Assembly (NCBI GenBank): GCA_045615545.1
Contig: JAZLFA010000038.1
Location: forward strand, 1 to 27,829
Reading direction: 5' to 3'
Length of the DNA stretch: 27,829 nt
From: SIG220 sp045615545
GTDB lineage: Bacteria > Bacillota_I > Bacilli_A > RFN20 > CAG-826
Made by a program: the position numbers and the translations under genes
The notes under the pieces: generated by a model
What the model was told of the DNA's origin: nothing
The model's database searches: none
Seen by the model: only the letters and a program-made list of their open reading frames with translations
Shown: positions 1 through 8,694 of the stretch, in pieces
Layout: every line of letters begins with the position of its first letter
Position numbering within the stretch: the first letter of the stretch is position 1

Positions 1-71
1 TGATGAAAACAAATCAAACTTTCGATAATCTCAAGAAAAAGTAAAATAATATATAATTTCCTATAAATTTT

Positions 72-98
72 AAAAAGCAAAGCTTTTTGCTTATTTTT
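72..98 (+). terminator. Possible terminator of the gene upstream of the window
   Basis: A small perfect hairpin can form either as GCAAA (77-81) with TTTGC (86-90), or as AAAAAGC (72-78) with GCTTTTT (82-88). It is followed by TTATTTTT. It sits between the left edge and the first gene and would end a plus-strand transcript from outside the window. Bases 3-44 read as the tail of an open frame ending in TAA at 42-44, but they are too short to identify. Confidence 0.45.
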
Positions 99-120
99 GT
101 TATGTACTTTTATAAATATT

Positions 121-137
121 TATAAGATAATAGTTGC
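121..137 (+). promoter_or_regulatory. -10 region directly before the first gene (leaderless-type start)
   Basis: GATAAT at 126-131, or TATAAG at 121-126, lies 6-11 nt before the ATG at 138. No purine-rich ribosome site lies between. A TTGTTA at 97-102 is 18 nt before TATAAG and could be the -35. Transcription would start within a few bases of the ATG. Confidence 0.45.
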
Positions 138-1577
138 ATGATAGACATATTAATCATTGGGGCAGGCGTAACTGGCACTCTTTTATCTCGTGAATTAGCT
201 AAATATAAGCTAGATATTTTAGTAGTTGATAAAGAAAACGATGTTGGGAATGTTACTAGTAGCGCTAATACTGCCATTATTCATAGTGGCTATGATCCTG
301 TTCCTGGAACCCTTAAAGCAAAACTTAATGTTTTAGGAAATGCTAAATATGATCAAATTTGTAAAGAACTTGATGTTAGCTTTTCTCGATGTGGAACTTT
401 AACGATTATTAATAGCGAATCACAATGGCCAATTTTTAAAGATTTAGTGGAACGGGCAAAACTTAATGGTGTTAATATTAAAACATTATCTAAAGAAGAA
501 ACCTTAAAACTTGAACCAAATTTATCAAATGATATCTTAGCTTCTTTATACGCCCCTACAGGCGGAATCATTAATCCTTTTGAATTAGTTACTCACGCGA
601 TGGAAAACGCTGTCGATAATGGTGTTAAACTTCATTTAAATGAAGAAGTTATTTCAATTACACAAAAAGAAAATTATTTTATTGTAAAAACAACGAAAAA
701 TTCATATGAAACAAAAATAGTGGTTAACGCTGCTGGATTATATGCGGATAAGATTGCTAGTATGATTGAACCTATTTCATGGAAAATTACTCCAAGAAAA
801 GGTGAGTATTATGTTTTAGATCATCACGCTCCATTTATTGTTTCTCGCCCAATCTTTCCTCTTCCTAGTGAAAAAGGTAAAGGAATATTGGTGTCTCCAA
901 CAACAAGTGGTAATTATTTAATTGGACCTTCTAGTGAAGAAGTGGAAAATAAGGATGATTATGCGACCGATTCGTTTACATTGGAGAATGTTAAAGCCAA
1001 CGCAACGTTATTAGTTAAAAGTATACCGTTTTATGAATCTATTCGTGTCTTTAGTGGATTAAGAGCTACTGGAAATACACATGATTTTGTTATTGAACAC
1101 GCTAAAAGTAATGATCACTTCATTAATATAGGTGCTATTGAATCTCCTGGTTTTGCTTCTTCTCCTGCTATTAGTGAATATGTAATTAAAAATTTAATTA
1201 AACCAATTATTGAATTAATCCCTAATAAAGACTTTAATCCTTATGTTCGTAAATATCCGCGATTAAATAAATTAAGTGATGAAGAAAAAAATAAATTAAT
1301 AAAGAAAGATTCTGATTTTGGGCAAGTAGTGTGTTTATGTGAAAATATTTCTTTAGGTGAAATCAAAGATGTATTATCTCGTAATGCTGCCCCAACTTCA
1401 ATTAAAGGGGTGAAACGCAGATTACGTACCGGTTTTGGTAAATGCCAAGGCGGATATTGTCACGCTGATTTGGTGATGATTTTAGCCCAACATTATCACG
1501 TTTCTCCTTCAGAAATTTTATATGATAGACCTGGTTCAAATATTGTTTTAGAAGAAATAAAGAAGGTTAACGAATGA
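138..1577 (+). CDS. FAD-dependent oxidoreductase, GlpA/GlpO (glycerol-3-phosphate dehydrogenase)-like, with BFD-type [2Fe-2S] domain
   Basis: This is a 479-residue flavoprotein. The N-terminus is a DAO-type Rossmann fold with the dinucleotide motif GAGVTG at residues 8-13, followed by the conserved SSANTAIIHSGYD stretch typical of the GlpA/LhgO group. The C-terminal ~90 residues form a BFD-like [2Fe-2S] domain with cysteines C399-x-C401 and C436-x4-C441. Family members oxidise sn-glycerol 3-phosphate or a 2-hydroxyacid and pass electrons to a partner. The next two genes are the usual partners of this type in anaerobic Bacillota, where the trio often sits with glycerol kinase. No kinase is visible here, so the glycerol-3-phosphate substrate is inferred. 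The stop overlaps the next start by 4 nt (ATGA), which indicates translational coupling. There is no ribosome site before the ATG. Confidence 0.85.
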   Translation: MIDILIIGAGVTGTLLSRELAKYKLDILVVDKENDVGNVTSSANTAIIHSGYDPVPGTLKAKLNVLGNAKYDQICKELDVSFSRCGTLTIINSESQWPIFKDLVERAKLNGVNIKTLSKEETLKLEPNLSNDILASLYAPTGGIINPFELVTHAMENAVDNGVKLHLNEEVISITQKENYFIVKTTKNSYETKIVVNAAGLYADKIASMIEPISWKITPRKGEYYVLDHHAPFIVSRPIFPLPSEKGKGILVSPTTSGNYLIGPSSEEVENKDDYATDSFTLENVKANATLLVKSIPFYESIRVFSGLRATGNTHDFVIEHAKSNDHFINIGAIESPGFASSPAISEYVIKNLIKPIIELIPNKDFNPYVRKYPRLNKLSDEEKNKLIKKDSDFGQVVCLCENISLGEIKDVLSRNAAPTSIKGVKRRLRTGFGKCQGGYCHADLVMILAQHYHVSPSEILYDRPGSNIVLEEIKKVNE

Positions 1578-2803
1578 TTAACAGAAATATTGTGATTATT
1601 GGTGGTGGCGCAGCTGGAATGGCAGCTGCTATTTCCGCATACGATCATGGTGAAAAAGATGTTGTTATTCTTGAGCAATATGAACATCTTGGTGGTATTT
1701 TAAGTCAATGCATTCATAGTGGTTTTGGTCTACAAACTTTTAAAACTGAATTAAGTGGACCAGAATACGCAGATCGATTTATCGAAGAAATTAAAAAAAG
1801 AAATATTGAAGTTAAATTTCGTACACGTGTTTTAGAAGTGACGAAAGATCATTTAGTTACTTACTCAAATCCTAATGAAGGTATAGTTAAAGTTAACGCT
1901 AAAGCTATTATATTTGCTACTGGTAGCTATGAACGTCCTAGCGGCCATATCGCTATGAATGGAAATAGGGTGAGTGGTATTCTTACTGCTGGCACCGCTC
2001 AGAGATTATTAAATATCCATGGCCTATTAAGTGGAAAAAGAGTAGTTATTATTGGTAGTGGCGATATTGGTTTAATTATGGCAAGAAGGTTAACTCTTGA
2101 AGGCGCTAAAGTATTATGCGTTTCTGAGATTATGCCTTACTCGAATGGATTGAAAAGAAACATGTCGCAATGTTTAGATGATTATAATATTCCTTTATAT
2201 TTGTCTCACACTGTTAAAGAAGTGATTGGCAAAGATCGCGTAGAAAAAGTAGTGTTAATTAAAGTTGATGAAAATAAAGCTCCTATTCCTGGCACAGAAA
2301 TGGAATTTGAGTGTGATACTTTGTTACTCTCTATTGGTCTACTTCCTCAAATCACATTGTTACAAGAAGCTGGTGCAAAATTTAAAGGAACTCGTGTTGA
2401 AATAAACGATAATTTTGAAACTTCTATACCAGGAATATTTGTTTGTGGTAACTCATTACACATTCACGACATTGTCGATCTTGTTAGTATTGAAGGAGAA
2501 GAAGCGGGTAAAAATGCTGTTAATTACATTTTGAAGAATTATAAACACGAACAAATTCCGGTTATTAATGGAAAAAATGTTGGGTATGTTTTACCTAATT
2601 CCATTAGTAAATATGAACATATAGTTCATTTAAGATTCAGAGTTATTAAACCATTAAAAAATCCAAAAATTGTCATTAAGAGTAATGGAGAAGAAATTAA
2701 GCGAATAAATGCCATCGCATTACTTCCATCTATTATGCAAGATGTCTCGGTTGATATTAAAGATGAATACCAAGATATCACCGTTGAAGCGGAGGGTGAA
2801 TAA
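1574..2803 (+). CDS. NAD(P)/FAD-dependent oxidoreductase, partner of the GlpA-like protein
   Basis: This is a 409-residue class-II pyridine-nucleotide-disulfide-type flavoprotein. An FAD Rossmann motif GGGAAG lies at residues 10-15, and a second nucleotide-binding motif (VVIIGSGDIG) lies near the middle. Near the C-terminus is the FAD-contacting segment IFVCGNSLHIHD. The stretch LGGILSQCIHSGFG is typical of the subfamily found beside GlpA-like proteins and DUF1667. The ORF starts inside the end of the preceding gene (4 nt overlap) and its stop shares one base with the next ATG, so the three are surely co-translated. By family knowledge it would move electrons between NAD(P) and the GlpA-like subunit. 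The direction and physiological acceptor cannot be read from sequence. Confidence 0.85.
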   Translation: MINRNIVIIGGGAAGMAAAISAYDHGEKDVVILEQYEHLGGILSQCIHSGFGLQTFKTELSGPEYADRFIEEIKKRNIEVKFRTRVLEVTKDHLVTYSNPNEGIVKVNAKAIIFATGSYERPSGHIAMNGNRVSGILTAGTAQRLLNIHGLLSGKRVVIIGSGDIGLIMARRLTLEGAKVLCVSEIMPYSNGLKRNMSQCLDDYNIPLYLSHTVKEVIGKDRVEKVVLIKVDENKAPIPGTEMEFECDTLLLSIGLLPQITLLQEAGAKFKGTRVEINDNFETSIPGIFVCGNSLHIHDIVDLVSIEGEEAGKNAVNYILKNYKHEQIPVINGKNVGYVLPNSISKYEHIVHLRFRVIKPLKNPKIVIKSNGEEIKRINAIALLPSIMQDVSVDIKDEYQDITVEAEGE

Positions 2804-3147
2804 TGAAAAGAAAATTAACTTGTATTGTTTGTCCCCGTGGGTGCGCCCTAGAGGTCGATGAAAACCTAAATGTTACAGGAAATTTCTGTCCTCGCGGAAA
2901 AGAATATGCTATCCAAGAAGTAAGTGCTCCAAAACGTAATATAGCTACAATTATTCCTGTTTCTAATCGAAAATATCTTATGCTTAGCGTTCGAACTAGC
3001 GCACCTATTCCTAAAGATAAAATTTTTATAGTTATGTCCGAAATAAAAAAAACTACTGTATCTGCCCCTGTTAATATAAATGATGTTGTTATTTCAAACA
3101 TCTTAGGTTTAGGAGTGGATATTATTGCTACTAAGACAATTATTTAA
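2803..3147 (+). CDS. DUF1667 small cysteine protein (third component of the redox operon)
   Basis: This is a 114-residue protein, the usual size for DUF1667. It opens with four cysteines: C7-x2-C10-x3-C14 and C29, the latter in the context FCPRGKEYA. This resembles the N-terminal iron-sulfur-binding region of molybdopterin oxidoreductases, so a metal or cluster site is likely but unproven. GGAGGGTGA just before the ATG is a good ribosome site, and the TAATG overlap couples it to the oxidoreductase upstream. DUF1667 genes nearly always follow a GlpA-like/NAD(P)-FAD pair. The likely role is an accessory electron-transfer or maturation subunit of that complex. Confidence 0.8.
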   Translation: MKRKLTCIVCPRGCALEVDENLNVTGNFCPRGKEYAIQEVSAPKRNIATIIPVSNRKYLMLSVRTSAPIPKDKIFIVMSEIKKTTVSAPVNINDVVISNILGLGVDIIATKTII

Positions 3148-3164
3148 AAAAAGGAGAAAGAAAA

Positions 3165-4181
3165 ATGAAAAAGTTATTAGTTGTTTTACCGTTTTTAAGT
3201 TTATTATCCCTAACCAGTTGTGGCGCTCAACCAACTGTTCCTACTTTTGAGGGAGAAGCTCTTACTCAAGAACATTTACAAGGAAAAAGTAAATCTTTTG
3301 TTCACAGCATCTTGAATAGTGATGGAATTAAAATTAAAAATACTTTAAATAAGTTTAATTTTGATTTAAATATTGGGGTCTCTGAACAAGAAGTTAAAAT
3401 CAATGGAAATGCTGGTGGTGCGGCTGAAATGGGAGTTATTTTGGGTACCACTCTTGCCGATAGCAAAGCCTATGTTACCACTGATGGTTTGTTTATTAAC
3501 GTTGATTATGATATTTCTGGAAATGAAAATAAAATAGAAATCCCAGCTACATCAACTTCATGTTATTTAGTAAATGGGTCATTTTATTTTAATTCTACTA
3601 ATGCAATTTTTGTTCAAACATTAAATATGTTTGTTCCTTTATTTTTGTCCACGGTTACTAGCCAAGAAATGAGTCAATTGATGTTGATTATAAAATCACT
3701 TATTCCGGAATACGCTTACATAACTATTCCTGATGCTAATCAAATATTTATTGATTTAAGTTCTCTTTCGCAAATTACGGATCAAGATTTTATTGAAATG
3801 GATAAAATGCTATTTTCATATTTGTCTTCGTTCGGAGAGGGTATTAAGTATAAAGATTATGGTGATGGAGCATGGGGATTAAATTTAAATTTAGACGCTC
3901 TATTACTTAAAACTTTTATGACTAAGCTAGGTGTACAAGATTTTGATTTTAATATAATTAAAGATTTTTCCTATAAAGCTGGTTTTAAATTTGATTCCTC
4001 ATCACGATTAACATATTTAGGAATGCAAGAATTTGTCCAAATTGATGGGGTTATTGATGGAGCTAATGTAAAAATTAAAGCTGAAAATGAAGAAAAGTTT
4101 GAAATTAATTATAATTTAGGCGACTTCAGTGTTCCTGAAATTGATAAATATATACCAATTTCTATTCCAACTAATATTTAA
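3165..4181 (+). CDS. Secreted lipoprotein of unknown function
   Basis: This is a 338-residue protein with a lipoprotein signal peptide: MKK, a hydrophobic core, and the lipobox L16-T-S-C19, so mature protein would start at lipid-modified Cys19. The rest has no motif I recognise. It alternates short beta-like hydrophobic stretches (for example around the AYVTTDGLFINVDYD region), as in soluble beta-rich envelope lipoproteins. A clear ribosome site (AAGGAGAAA) lies before the ATG. It follows the DUF1667 gene by 17 nt and is probably co-transcribed with the redox genes. A shared function is not evident. Confidence is high that it is a real exported lipoprotein and low for any role. Confidence 0.8.
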   Translation: MKKLLVVLPFLSLLSLTSCGAQPTVPTFEGEALTQEHLQGKSKSFVHSILNSDGIKIKNTLNKFNFDLNIGVSEQEVKINGNAGGAAEMGVILGTTLADSKAYVTTDGLFINVDYDISGNENKIEIPATSTSCYLVNGSFYFNSTNAIFVQTLNMFVPLFLSTVTSQEMSQLMLIIKSLIPEYAYITIPDANQIFIDLSSLSQITDQDFIEMDKMLFSYLSSFGEGIKYKDYGDGAWGLNLNLDALLLKTFMTKLGVQDFDFNIIKDFSYKAGFKFDSSSRLTYLGMQEFVQIDGVIDGANVKIKAENEEKFEINYNLGDFSVPEIDKYIPISIPTNI

Positions 4182-4192
4182 TTAACAAATAT

Positions 4193-4286
4193 AAAAAGAA
4201 CTGAATTTTACATCCCGGCAAATTATCTTATTCAATTATATTGAAAAAATTATGTCGTTGGTGCTATAATAAACCCAGTTCTTTTT
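4193..4286. repeat. 11-bp inverted repeat bracketing the RNase J promoter
   Basis: AAAAAGAACTG at 4193-4203 is the exact reverse complement of CAGTTCTTTTT at 4276-4286, with 72 nt between. The right arm runs into six T's. In a transcript reading through from the lipoprotein gene the arms could pair and act as a long-loop terminator. In transcripts from the internal promoter only the right arm would be present, at the very 5' end. Confidence 0.5.
4241..4270 (+). promoter_or_regulatory. Promoter of the RNase J-like gene
   Basis: TTGAAA (4241-4246), an 18-nt spacer and a perfect TATAAT (4265-4270). Expected transcript start is near 4277, giving a leader of about 25 nt with a weak ATAGG ribosome site before the ATG at 4302. 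Confidence 0.7.
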
Positions 4287-4301
4287 TATAGGCAATGTAT
4301 T

Positions 4302-5993
4302 ATGGCAGATAAGATTAAAGTTATTCCTTTAGGCGGTTTAGATGACTCTGGACGAGATTGTTACGTTATTGAAATAAATGATGATATTTTCGTTTTGGAA
4401 TGTGGATATTCATTACCTGATAAAACCATCCCTGGTATTGATTTTTTATTACCTAATGTTGAATATTTAATTAAAAATAGAGATCGTTTGAGAGCATATA
4501 TTCTTACTCATGGCCATGATGAAAATATGGGCGCTCTTCAATATTATTATAATTATGCACCAGCACCAATTTATTGTAGCAAAGCTACAAAGATTATTGC
4601 AGAAAGCGAAGCTTCTCGCTTTGGATTAAAACCTCGTTGGACTTTTAATGTTATTGATCCTAATGAAACAATTTATATTTGTGGGAGAAAATTTCAATTT
4701 TTCCAAACAACGCATAACGCTTCCTATTCTTTTGGTGTTTCAATTGAAACTGATAAAGGAAATATTGTTTATACTGGTGACTATATTATTGATTTCACAA
4801 CTCAAGAATCTGGTTATCGTTTTAATCTTCAAAAACTTGAAGAAATTGCTTCTAAACCAACATTTTTGTTATTAAGTGAATCTAAAGGCGCTACAAAAGA
4901 GGGATATTGTGCCCCAATGCATAATATTTACTCTCGTTTATCGAAATCTTTTAGGGATAGCCATAAACGTATCTTTATTACTTGTTTCTGGCAAAATTTC
5001 TATCGTATTAATGAAATTTGTAAATTAGCAAAAGACTGCCATCGTAAAATTTATTTTTATAATGAATATACTCGTAACGTTATGAATCAACTTATGAGCG
5101 CTGATAATTCCATTTGCCTTCAACCAGGCGACATTATTCAAAAAGAAGATTTACTACGCAATCGTAACGAAGATGTTGTGATTCTCTTGCTTGGTAGAGG
5201 CGCTAAATTATACGAAGAATTTACTAAAATAGTTAATCACACTAATGAAGATAAACGTATTGTCCTTGGTAAAGATGATTTATTCATTAATGTTGCAATT
5301 CCTACCCCAACTTTAGAAACTTTAGCAACTAGAAGTATGGACTCGTTATATCGCAATGAATGCCAAGTAATTTGGATTAAACCTAAAGAAATTGCTAGTA
5401 TGCACGCACGTGTAAACGACTTAAAATTCTTCCTTAGCATGCTTAAACCTAAATATTCTTTCCCTGTTAGAGGAAGCTTTGTAAATTTAATGGCTAATGC
5501 TAAATTAGCATTATCAATGAATATTGGCCTTAATCATAATAGTGTTTTTGTCTTAGATAATGGTATGTCAATTGAATTTGACGCCAATGAAAAACCAGTC
5601 ATTATTCCTAATGAAGTTAATCGTATTAATGTTGCTCCAGTTTTGGTTGATGGATTAGGTATTTCTATTGTTCCTGATGAAGTAATTAATGAACGTCGTA
5701 GATTAGGTATGGATGGTGTTATTGTTATTGCTGCAACTGTAAGTAGAACTGAACAAAAAATTGTTTCTGGCCCTGATTGTCAAATGCGTGGATTTGTCTT
5801 TGTTAAAGAAGCCGAGCCATTACTCAAATCGATTAACAAAATTTATGAAGAAGAAGTTTTGTTCGCGGTTAAAAACGGGATTACAAATTTTGAAGAAACA
5901 ATACATCTTATTAAAGATCGTTGTAATAAATTTATTAGACGTGAAAATGGTCGTGAACCATTAGTAATACCGATAATTATTCCTGTAGCTTAA
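4302..5993 (+). CDS. rnjB: Ribonuclease J, J2-like, with degenerate metal-binding site
   Basis: This is a 563-residue metallo-beta-lactamase/beta-CASP protein aligning end to end with RNase J, an mRNA-decay and rRNA-processing nuclease. The signature that in J1 reads HxHxDH is here H70-G-H72-D-E74-N75, so two ligands are changed. H138 (TTHNAS) and D160 (YTGDY) are kept. The HVSGHA-like motif is IASMHAR, keeping only H368, and the late metal-binding histidine of IPVHGE is R390 (FPVRGSF). The HGHDEN pattern matches what I recall of B. subtilis RNase J2, the weakly active partner of J1. I infer a structural or modulatory subunit that pairs with a J1 encoded elsewhere. The domain order is complete, including the C-terminal domain with the SGPD and RGFVFVKEA motifs. 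It has its own promoter and terminator. Confidence 0.8.
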   Translation: MADKIKVIPLGGLDDSGRDCYVIEINDDIFVLECGYSLPDKTIPGIDFLLPNVEYLIKNRDRLRAYILTHGHDENMGALQYYYNYAPAPIYCSKATKIIAESEASRFGLKPRWTFNVIDPNETIYICGRKFQFFQTTHNASYSFGVSIETDKGNIVYTGDYIIDFTTQESGYRFNLQKLEEIASKPTFLLLSESKGATKEGYCAPMHNIYSRLSKSFRDSHKRIFITCFWQNFYRINEICKLAKDCHRKIYFYNEYTRNVMNQLMSADNSICLQPGDIIQKEDLLRNRNEDVVILLLGRGAKLYEEFTKIVNHTNEDKRIVLGKDDLFINVAIPTPTLETLATRSMDSLYRNECQVIWIKPKEIASMHARVNDLKFFLSMLKPKYSFPVRGSFVNLMANAKLALSMNIGLNHNSVFVLDNGMSIEFDANEKPVIIPNEVNRINVAPVLVDGLGISIVPDEVINERRRLGMDGVIVIAATVSRTEQKIVSGPDCQMRGFVFVKEAEPLLKSINKIYEEEVLFAVKNGITNFEETIHLIKDRCNKFIRRENGREPLVIPIIIPVA

Positions 5994-5998
5994 TAAAC

Positions 5999-6020
5999 AA
6001 AGCGGATTTCCGCTTTTTTT
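5999..6020 (+). terminator. Intrinsic terminator after the RNase J-like gene
   Basis: AGCGG (6001-6005), loop ATTT, CCGCT (6010-6014), with flanking AA/TT extending the stem and a run of T's at 6014-6020. It lies 6 nt after the stop codon. Confidence 0.85.
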
Positions 6021-6043
6021 ATTATAGATTTTTCTCTTGCGCG

Positions 6044-6061
6044 TATATATAATGTACATGT
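6044..6061 (+). promoter_or_regulatory. -10 box immediately before ftsK (leaderless-type start)
   Basis: A perfect TATAAT lies at 6048-6053, only 8 nt before the ATG at 6062, with no ribosome site between. The -35 (TAGATT at 6025-6030) is poor. Since the upstream terminator ends at 6020, this is the obvious start of the ftsK transcript. Confidence 0.55.
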
Positions 6062-8689
6062 ATGGAAGAAGTAAAAAATTCTAAACGTAAATTTGCTATA
6101 ACAATTGGCATTTTTCTTTTACTTTTAATGGCTTGTTTGGTTCTTAATGTTGGACCAGCAGCTAGAGGCATTAATTATCCATTTATTTACACTTTTGGTG
6201 CTTGTGTTTATTTGTTTTATGCTCTTTTTGTTTTTATGGGCATATTACTTATTTCTGGAAAAAGATCACCAAGATTAAAACATCCATATTATGCGCTTCC
6301 AATTATCTTTTTATTAGTCGGTGGATCATTTTTATATACGATTATCGTTAATTGGCAAAATGATTTGATCAATACAAATTTGTTTGATGTTTATAATCAA
6401 GCAATGGCTAATGCTGGTGGAGGATATTGGACAGCCAAATTTATTAATTTATTCGCTACCGATTTAGCGGGAGGATTTATTTCTTTTGTCCCAGTAAAAT
6501 TCATGATTGATTATATGGGCCAAGGTGCCACTTTGGCTATTATTATCTTAGTTATATTTATTGGGTTTTTATTGTTAATACTACCTACTCTTATTGAACA
6601 AATCAAAAAACTAAGAGCTTCACATAAAGAAAATAAAGCTATTAAGAAAGAAGCAAAAGCAGCAAAGAAACAAGAACCTGTGAGAGAGGTTACTTTTACT
6701 GAAAGCAATGTCCTTGAACACGCTAGTGAAACAGGAGAAGATGAAGTTCCTTCTTTAGTTCAAAGTGCTGAAACAAGCGTCCCAGACTTTGAAGCAAGAA
6801 ATGATGATAATGAAAAGCCTTCTTTATTTACAAAAGAAGTAATGGAACCAGGTGCAGTTATTAGACCGACATTTAAAATGTCTGGTTCTAGTGAACCTGA
6901 TATAACTATTCCTGAAAACAATGATCCAACATCTACTATTCCAGTTTCTAATCCTAGCGAAACAATTGATGAAAAACCAATTGGAGTTGAAGAGCCTAAA
7001 GTAGAAGAAAAGAAAGAATATATTGAACAAACTCATTTAGACTTTGAAAGTGAACCTGAATTTAACAAAGATCTTCTATATGCACAACCAGAATTTACTG
7101 AAGTAAAAGAGGTAGAAACAAATGTAGAAACTCCTGCTCCAGCTCCTAAAGTCGAAGAAATTAAAAAAGTGGAAGTTAAAAAAGAAAGAGAACCATTTGT
7201 GTGGCTTCCTCCTTCTAGTGAATTATTAACCACTTATGAAATAAGTGAAGAATTAGCAATTAATGAAAGTGTCGCTAATGAAAGAAAAGATTTACTCAAT
7301 CAAGTATTTGTTGATTATAAAATAGCTGCTAAATGTATTGGTTATACTATTGGTCCTGGTATTACTCGTTTCCATATCGATTACGAAAGCAATGGATTAA
7401 TCAAATCAGTTAACAATATTGTTGAAGATATATCTCGTAAACTTTCTGGTGTTCCTGTTAGATTTGAAGGAACTGTTCCTGGATATGATTATAGTGGATT
7501 AGAAGTCCCTAACGCGAAAGTTACAACTGTATCTTTTAAAGAGGTATTTGAAGCTTTGCCTGATGTTAATAAGAAACCAATGGCAGTTGCTTTTGGTAAA
7601 GATATTACTGGCAAAGTTGTTTCTGCTGATTTTGCTGAATTCCCACATTTATTAGTTTCTGGTACTACTGGTAGTGGTAAATCTGTATTTGTTAACTCGA
7701 TTATCGCAACGTTAATTATGAGATTATCTCCTGATGATTTTAAACTTGTTTTAGTCGACCCTAAACAGGTTGAAATGACTAAATACGCTGATATACCACA
7801 TTTACTATGTCCAATTATTAATGAAGCAAACCAAGCAAAAATTATGCTTGATAAATTAGTGGTAGAAATGAATGCCAGATATAAGAAATTTAACGCTGCT
7901 GATTATTCGAATGATATTGATTCATATAATGAATACGCTGATGAACACAATATTCGTAAAATGCCAAGAATCTTAGTTGTTCTTGATGAATATGCTGATT
8001 TAAATGACACTTGTAAAGAAATTGGCGCTCCAACTCAATCACTTGCTCAAAAAGCACGTGCTGCTGGTATTCATTTATTAATTGCGACCCAAAGACCAAC
8101 AACAAACATTATTACTGGCACAATTAAAGCTAATCTTTCTACCCGTGTTAGTTTATCTGCTGCTAGCGCAATCGATAGTGTAACTATCCTTGATGAAGGT
8201 GGAGCGGAAAAACTTCTTGGGCATGGTGATATGTTAGTTAAATCGCCCCTTATTTCTCGTGCTGGTTTAGTTCGTTTACAAGGCTGTTATATTAAAACCA
8301 AAGAAATTATGCATGTCATTAATTATTTAAAAGCCAATTATCCAACTGATTATTGGGATGAATTTTTGGATTTAGAAGATCACTCTAATGATATTAATGA
8401 GGCTGTTGGAGGTGGACATGTTAGTGTTGATGGAGAAATGAGCGACGAAGAAAAATATCAATCAATTGTTGAATGGTGTTCTTGTCAAGAATATGTCTCA
8501 ATGAGTAAAATCCAACGTAATTTTAGTGTTGGTTTTAATAAAGCAGGCAAGATGTTTAATCGTCTTATTGAAGATGGTGTTGTAGAAGCAACATGTGATA
8601 ACCCAAGTCGTGGTAATCGTGTTTTAAATCGTGATTCACGTTTTAATCCATCTGATATTGTAACAAGTGATGAATTACTTAAGAGGTAA
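6062..8689 (+). CDS. ftsK: DNA translocase FtsK/SpoIIIE
   Basis: This is an 875-residue membrane-anchored DNA pump that moves chromosome ends across the division septum. The N-terminus has membrane segments at about 12-30, 41-64, 77-96 and 155-177, with another hydrophobic stretch near 129-147. A charged, Glu/Pro/Lys-rich linker spans about 180-395. The motor domain has Walker A GTTGSGKS at 534-541 and Walker B ILVVLDEYADL with D642-E643, plus the conserved LVDPKQVEM and IATQRPTTNIITG stretches. The C-terminal ~65 residues (DEEKYQSIVEW to GVVEATCDN) form the winged-helix gamma domain that reads polar DNA sequences. Nothing is truncated. The pullulanase gene follows 5 nt later. ATG 6062 lacks a ribosome site but sits right behind a -10 box. 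Confidence 0.95.
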   Translation: MEEVKNSKRKFAITIGIFLLLLMACLVLNVGPAARGINYPFIYTFGACVYLFYALFVFMGILLISGKRSPRLKHPYYALPIIFLLVGGSFLYTIIVNWQNDLINTNLFDVYNQAMANAGGGYWTAKFINLFATDLAGGFISFVPVKFMIDYMGQGATLAIIILVIFIGFLLLILPTLIEQIKKLRASHKENKAIKKEAKAAKKQEPVREVTFTESNVLEHASETGEDEVPSLVQSAETSVPDFEARNDDNEKPSLFTKEVMEPGAVIRPTFKMSGSSEPDITIPENNDPTSTIPVSNPSETIDEKPIGVEEPKVEEKKEYIEQTHLDFESEPEFNKDLLYAQPEFTEVKEVETNVETPAPAPKVEEIKKVEVKKEREPFVWLPPSSELLTTYEISEELAINESVANERKDLLNQVFVDYKIAAKCIGYTIGPGITRFHIDYESNGLIKSVNNIVEDISRKLSGVPVRFEGTVPGYDYSGLEVPNAKVTTVSFKEVFEALPDVNKKPMAVAFGKDITGKVVSADFAEFPHLLVSGTTGSGKSVFVNSIIATLIMRLSPDDFKLVLVDPKQVEMTKYADIPHLLCPIINEANQAKIMLDKLVVEMNARYKKFNAADYSNDIDSYNEYADEHNIRKMPRILVVLDEYADLNDTCKEIGAPTQSLAQKARAAGIHLLIATQRPTTNIITGTIKANLSTRVSLSAASAIDSVTILDEGGAEKLLGHGDMLVKSPLISRAGLVRLQGCYIKTKEIMHVINYLKANYPTDYWDEFLDLEDHSNDINEAVGGGHVSVDGEMSDEEKYQSIVEWCSCQEYVSMSKIQRNFSVGFNKAGKMFNRLIEDGVVEATCDNPSRGNRVLNRDSRFNPSDIVTSDELLKR

Positions 8690-8694
8690 ATAAA

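Noticed and set aside
2778..3101. 107-codon minus-strand open frame across the DUF1667 gene
   Set aside because: It is antisense to a gene supported by its conserved cysteines, ribosome site and operon coupling.
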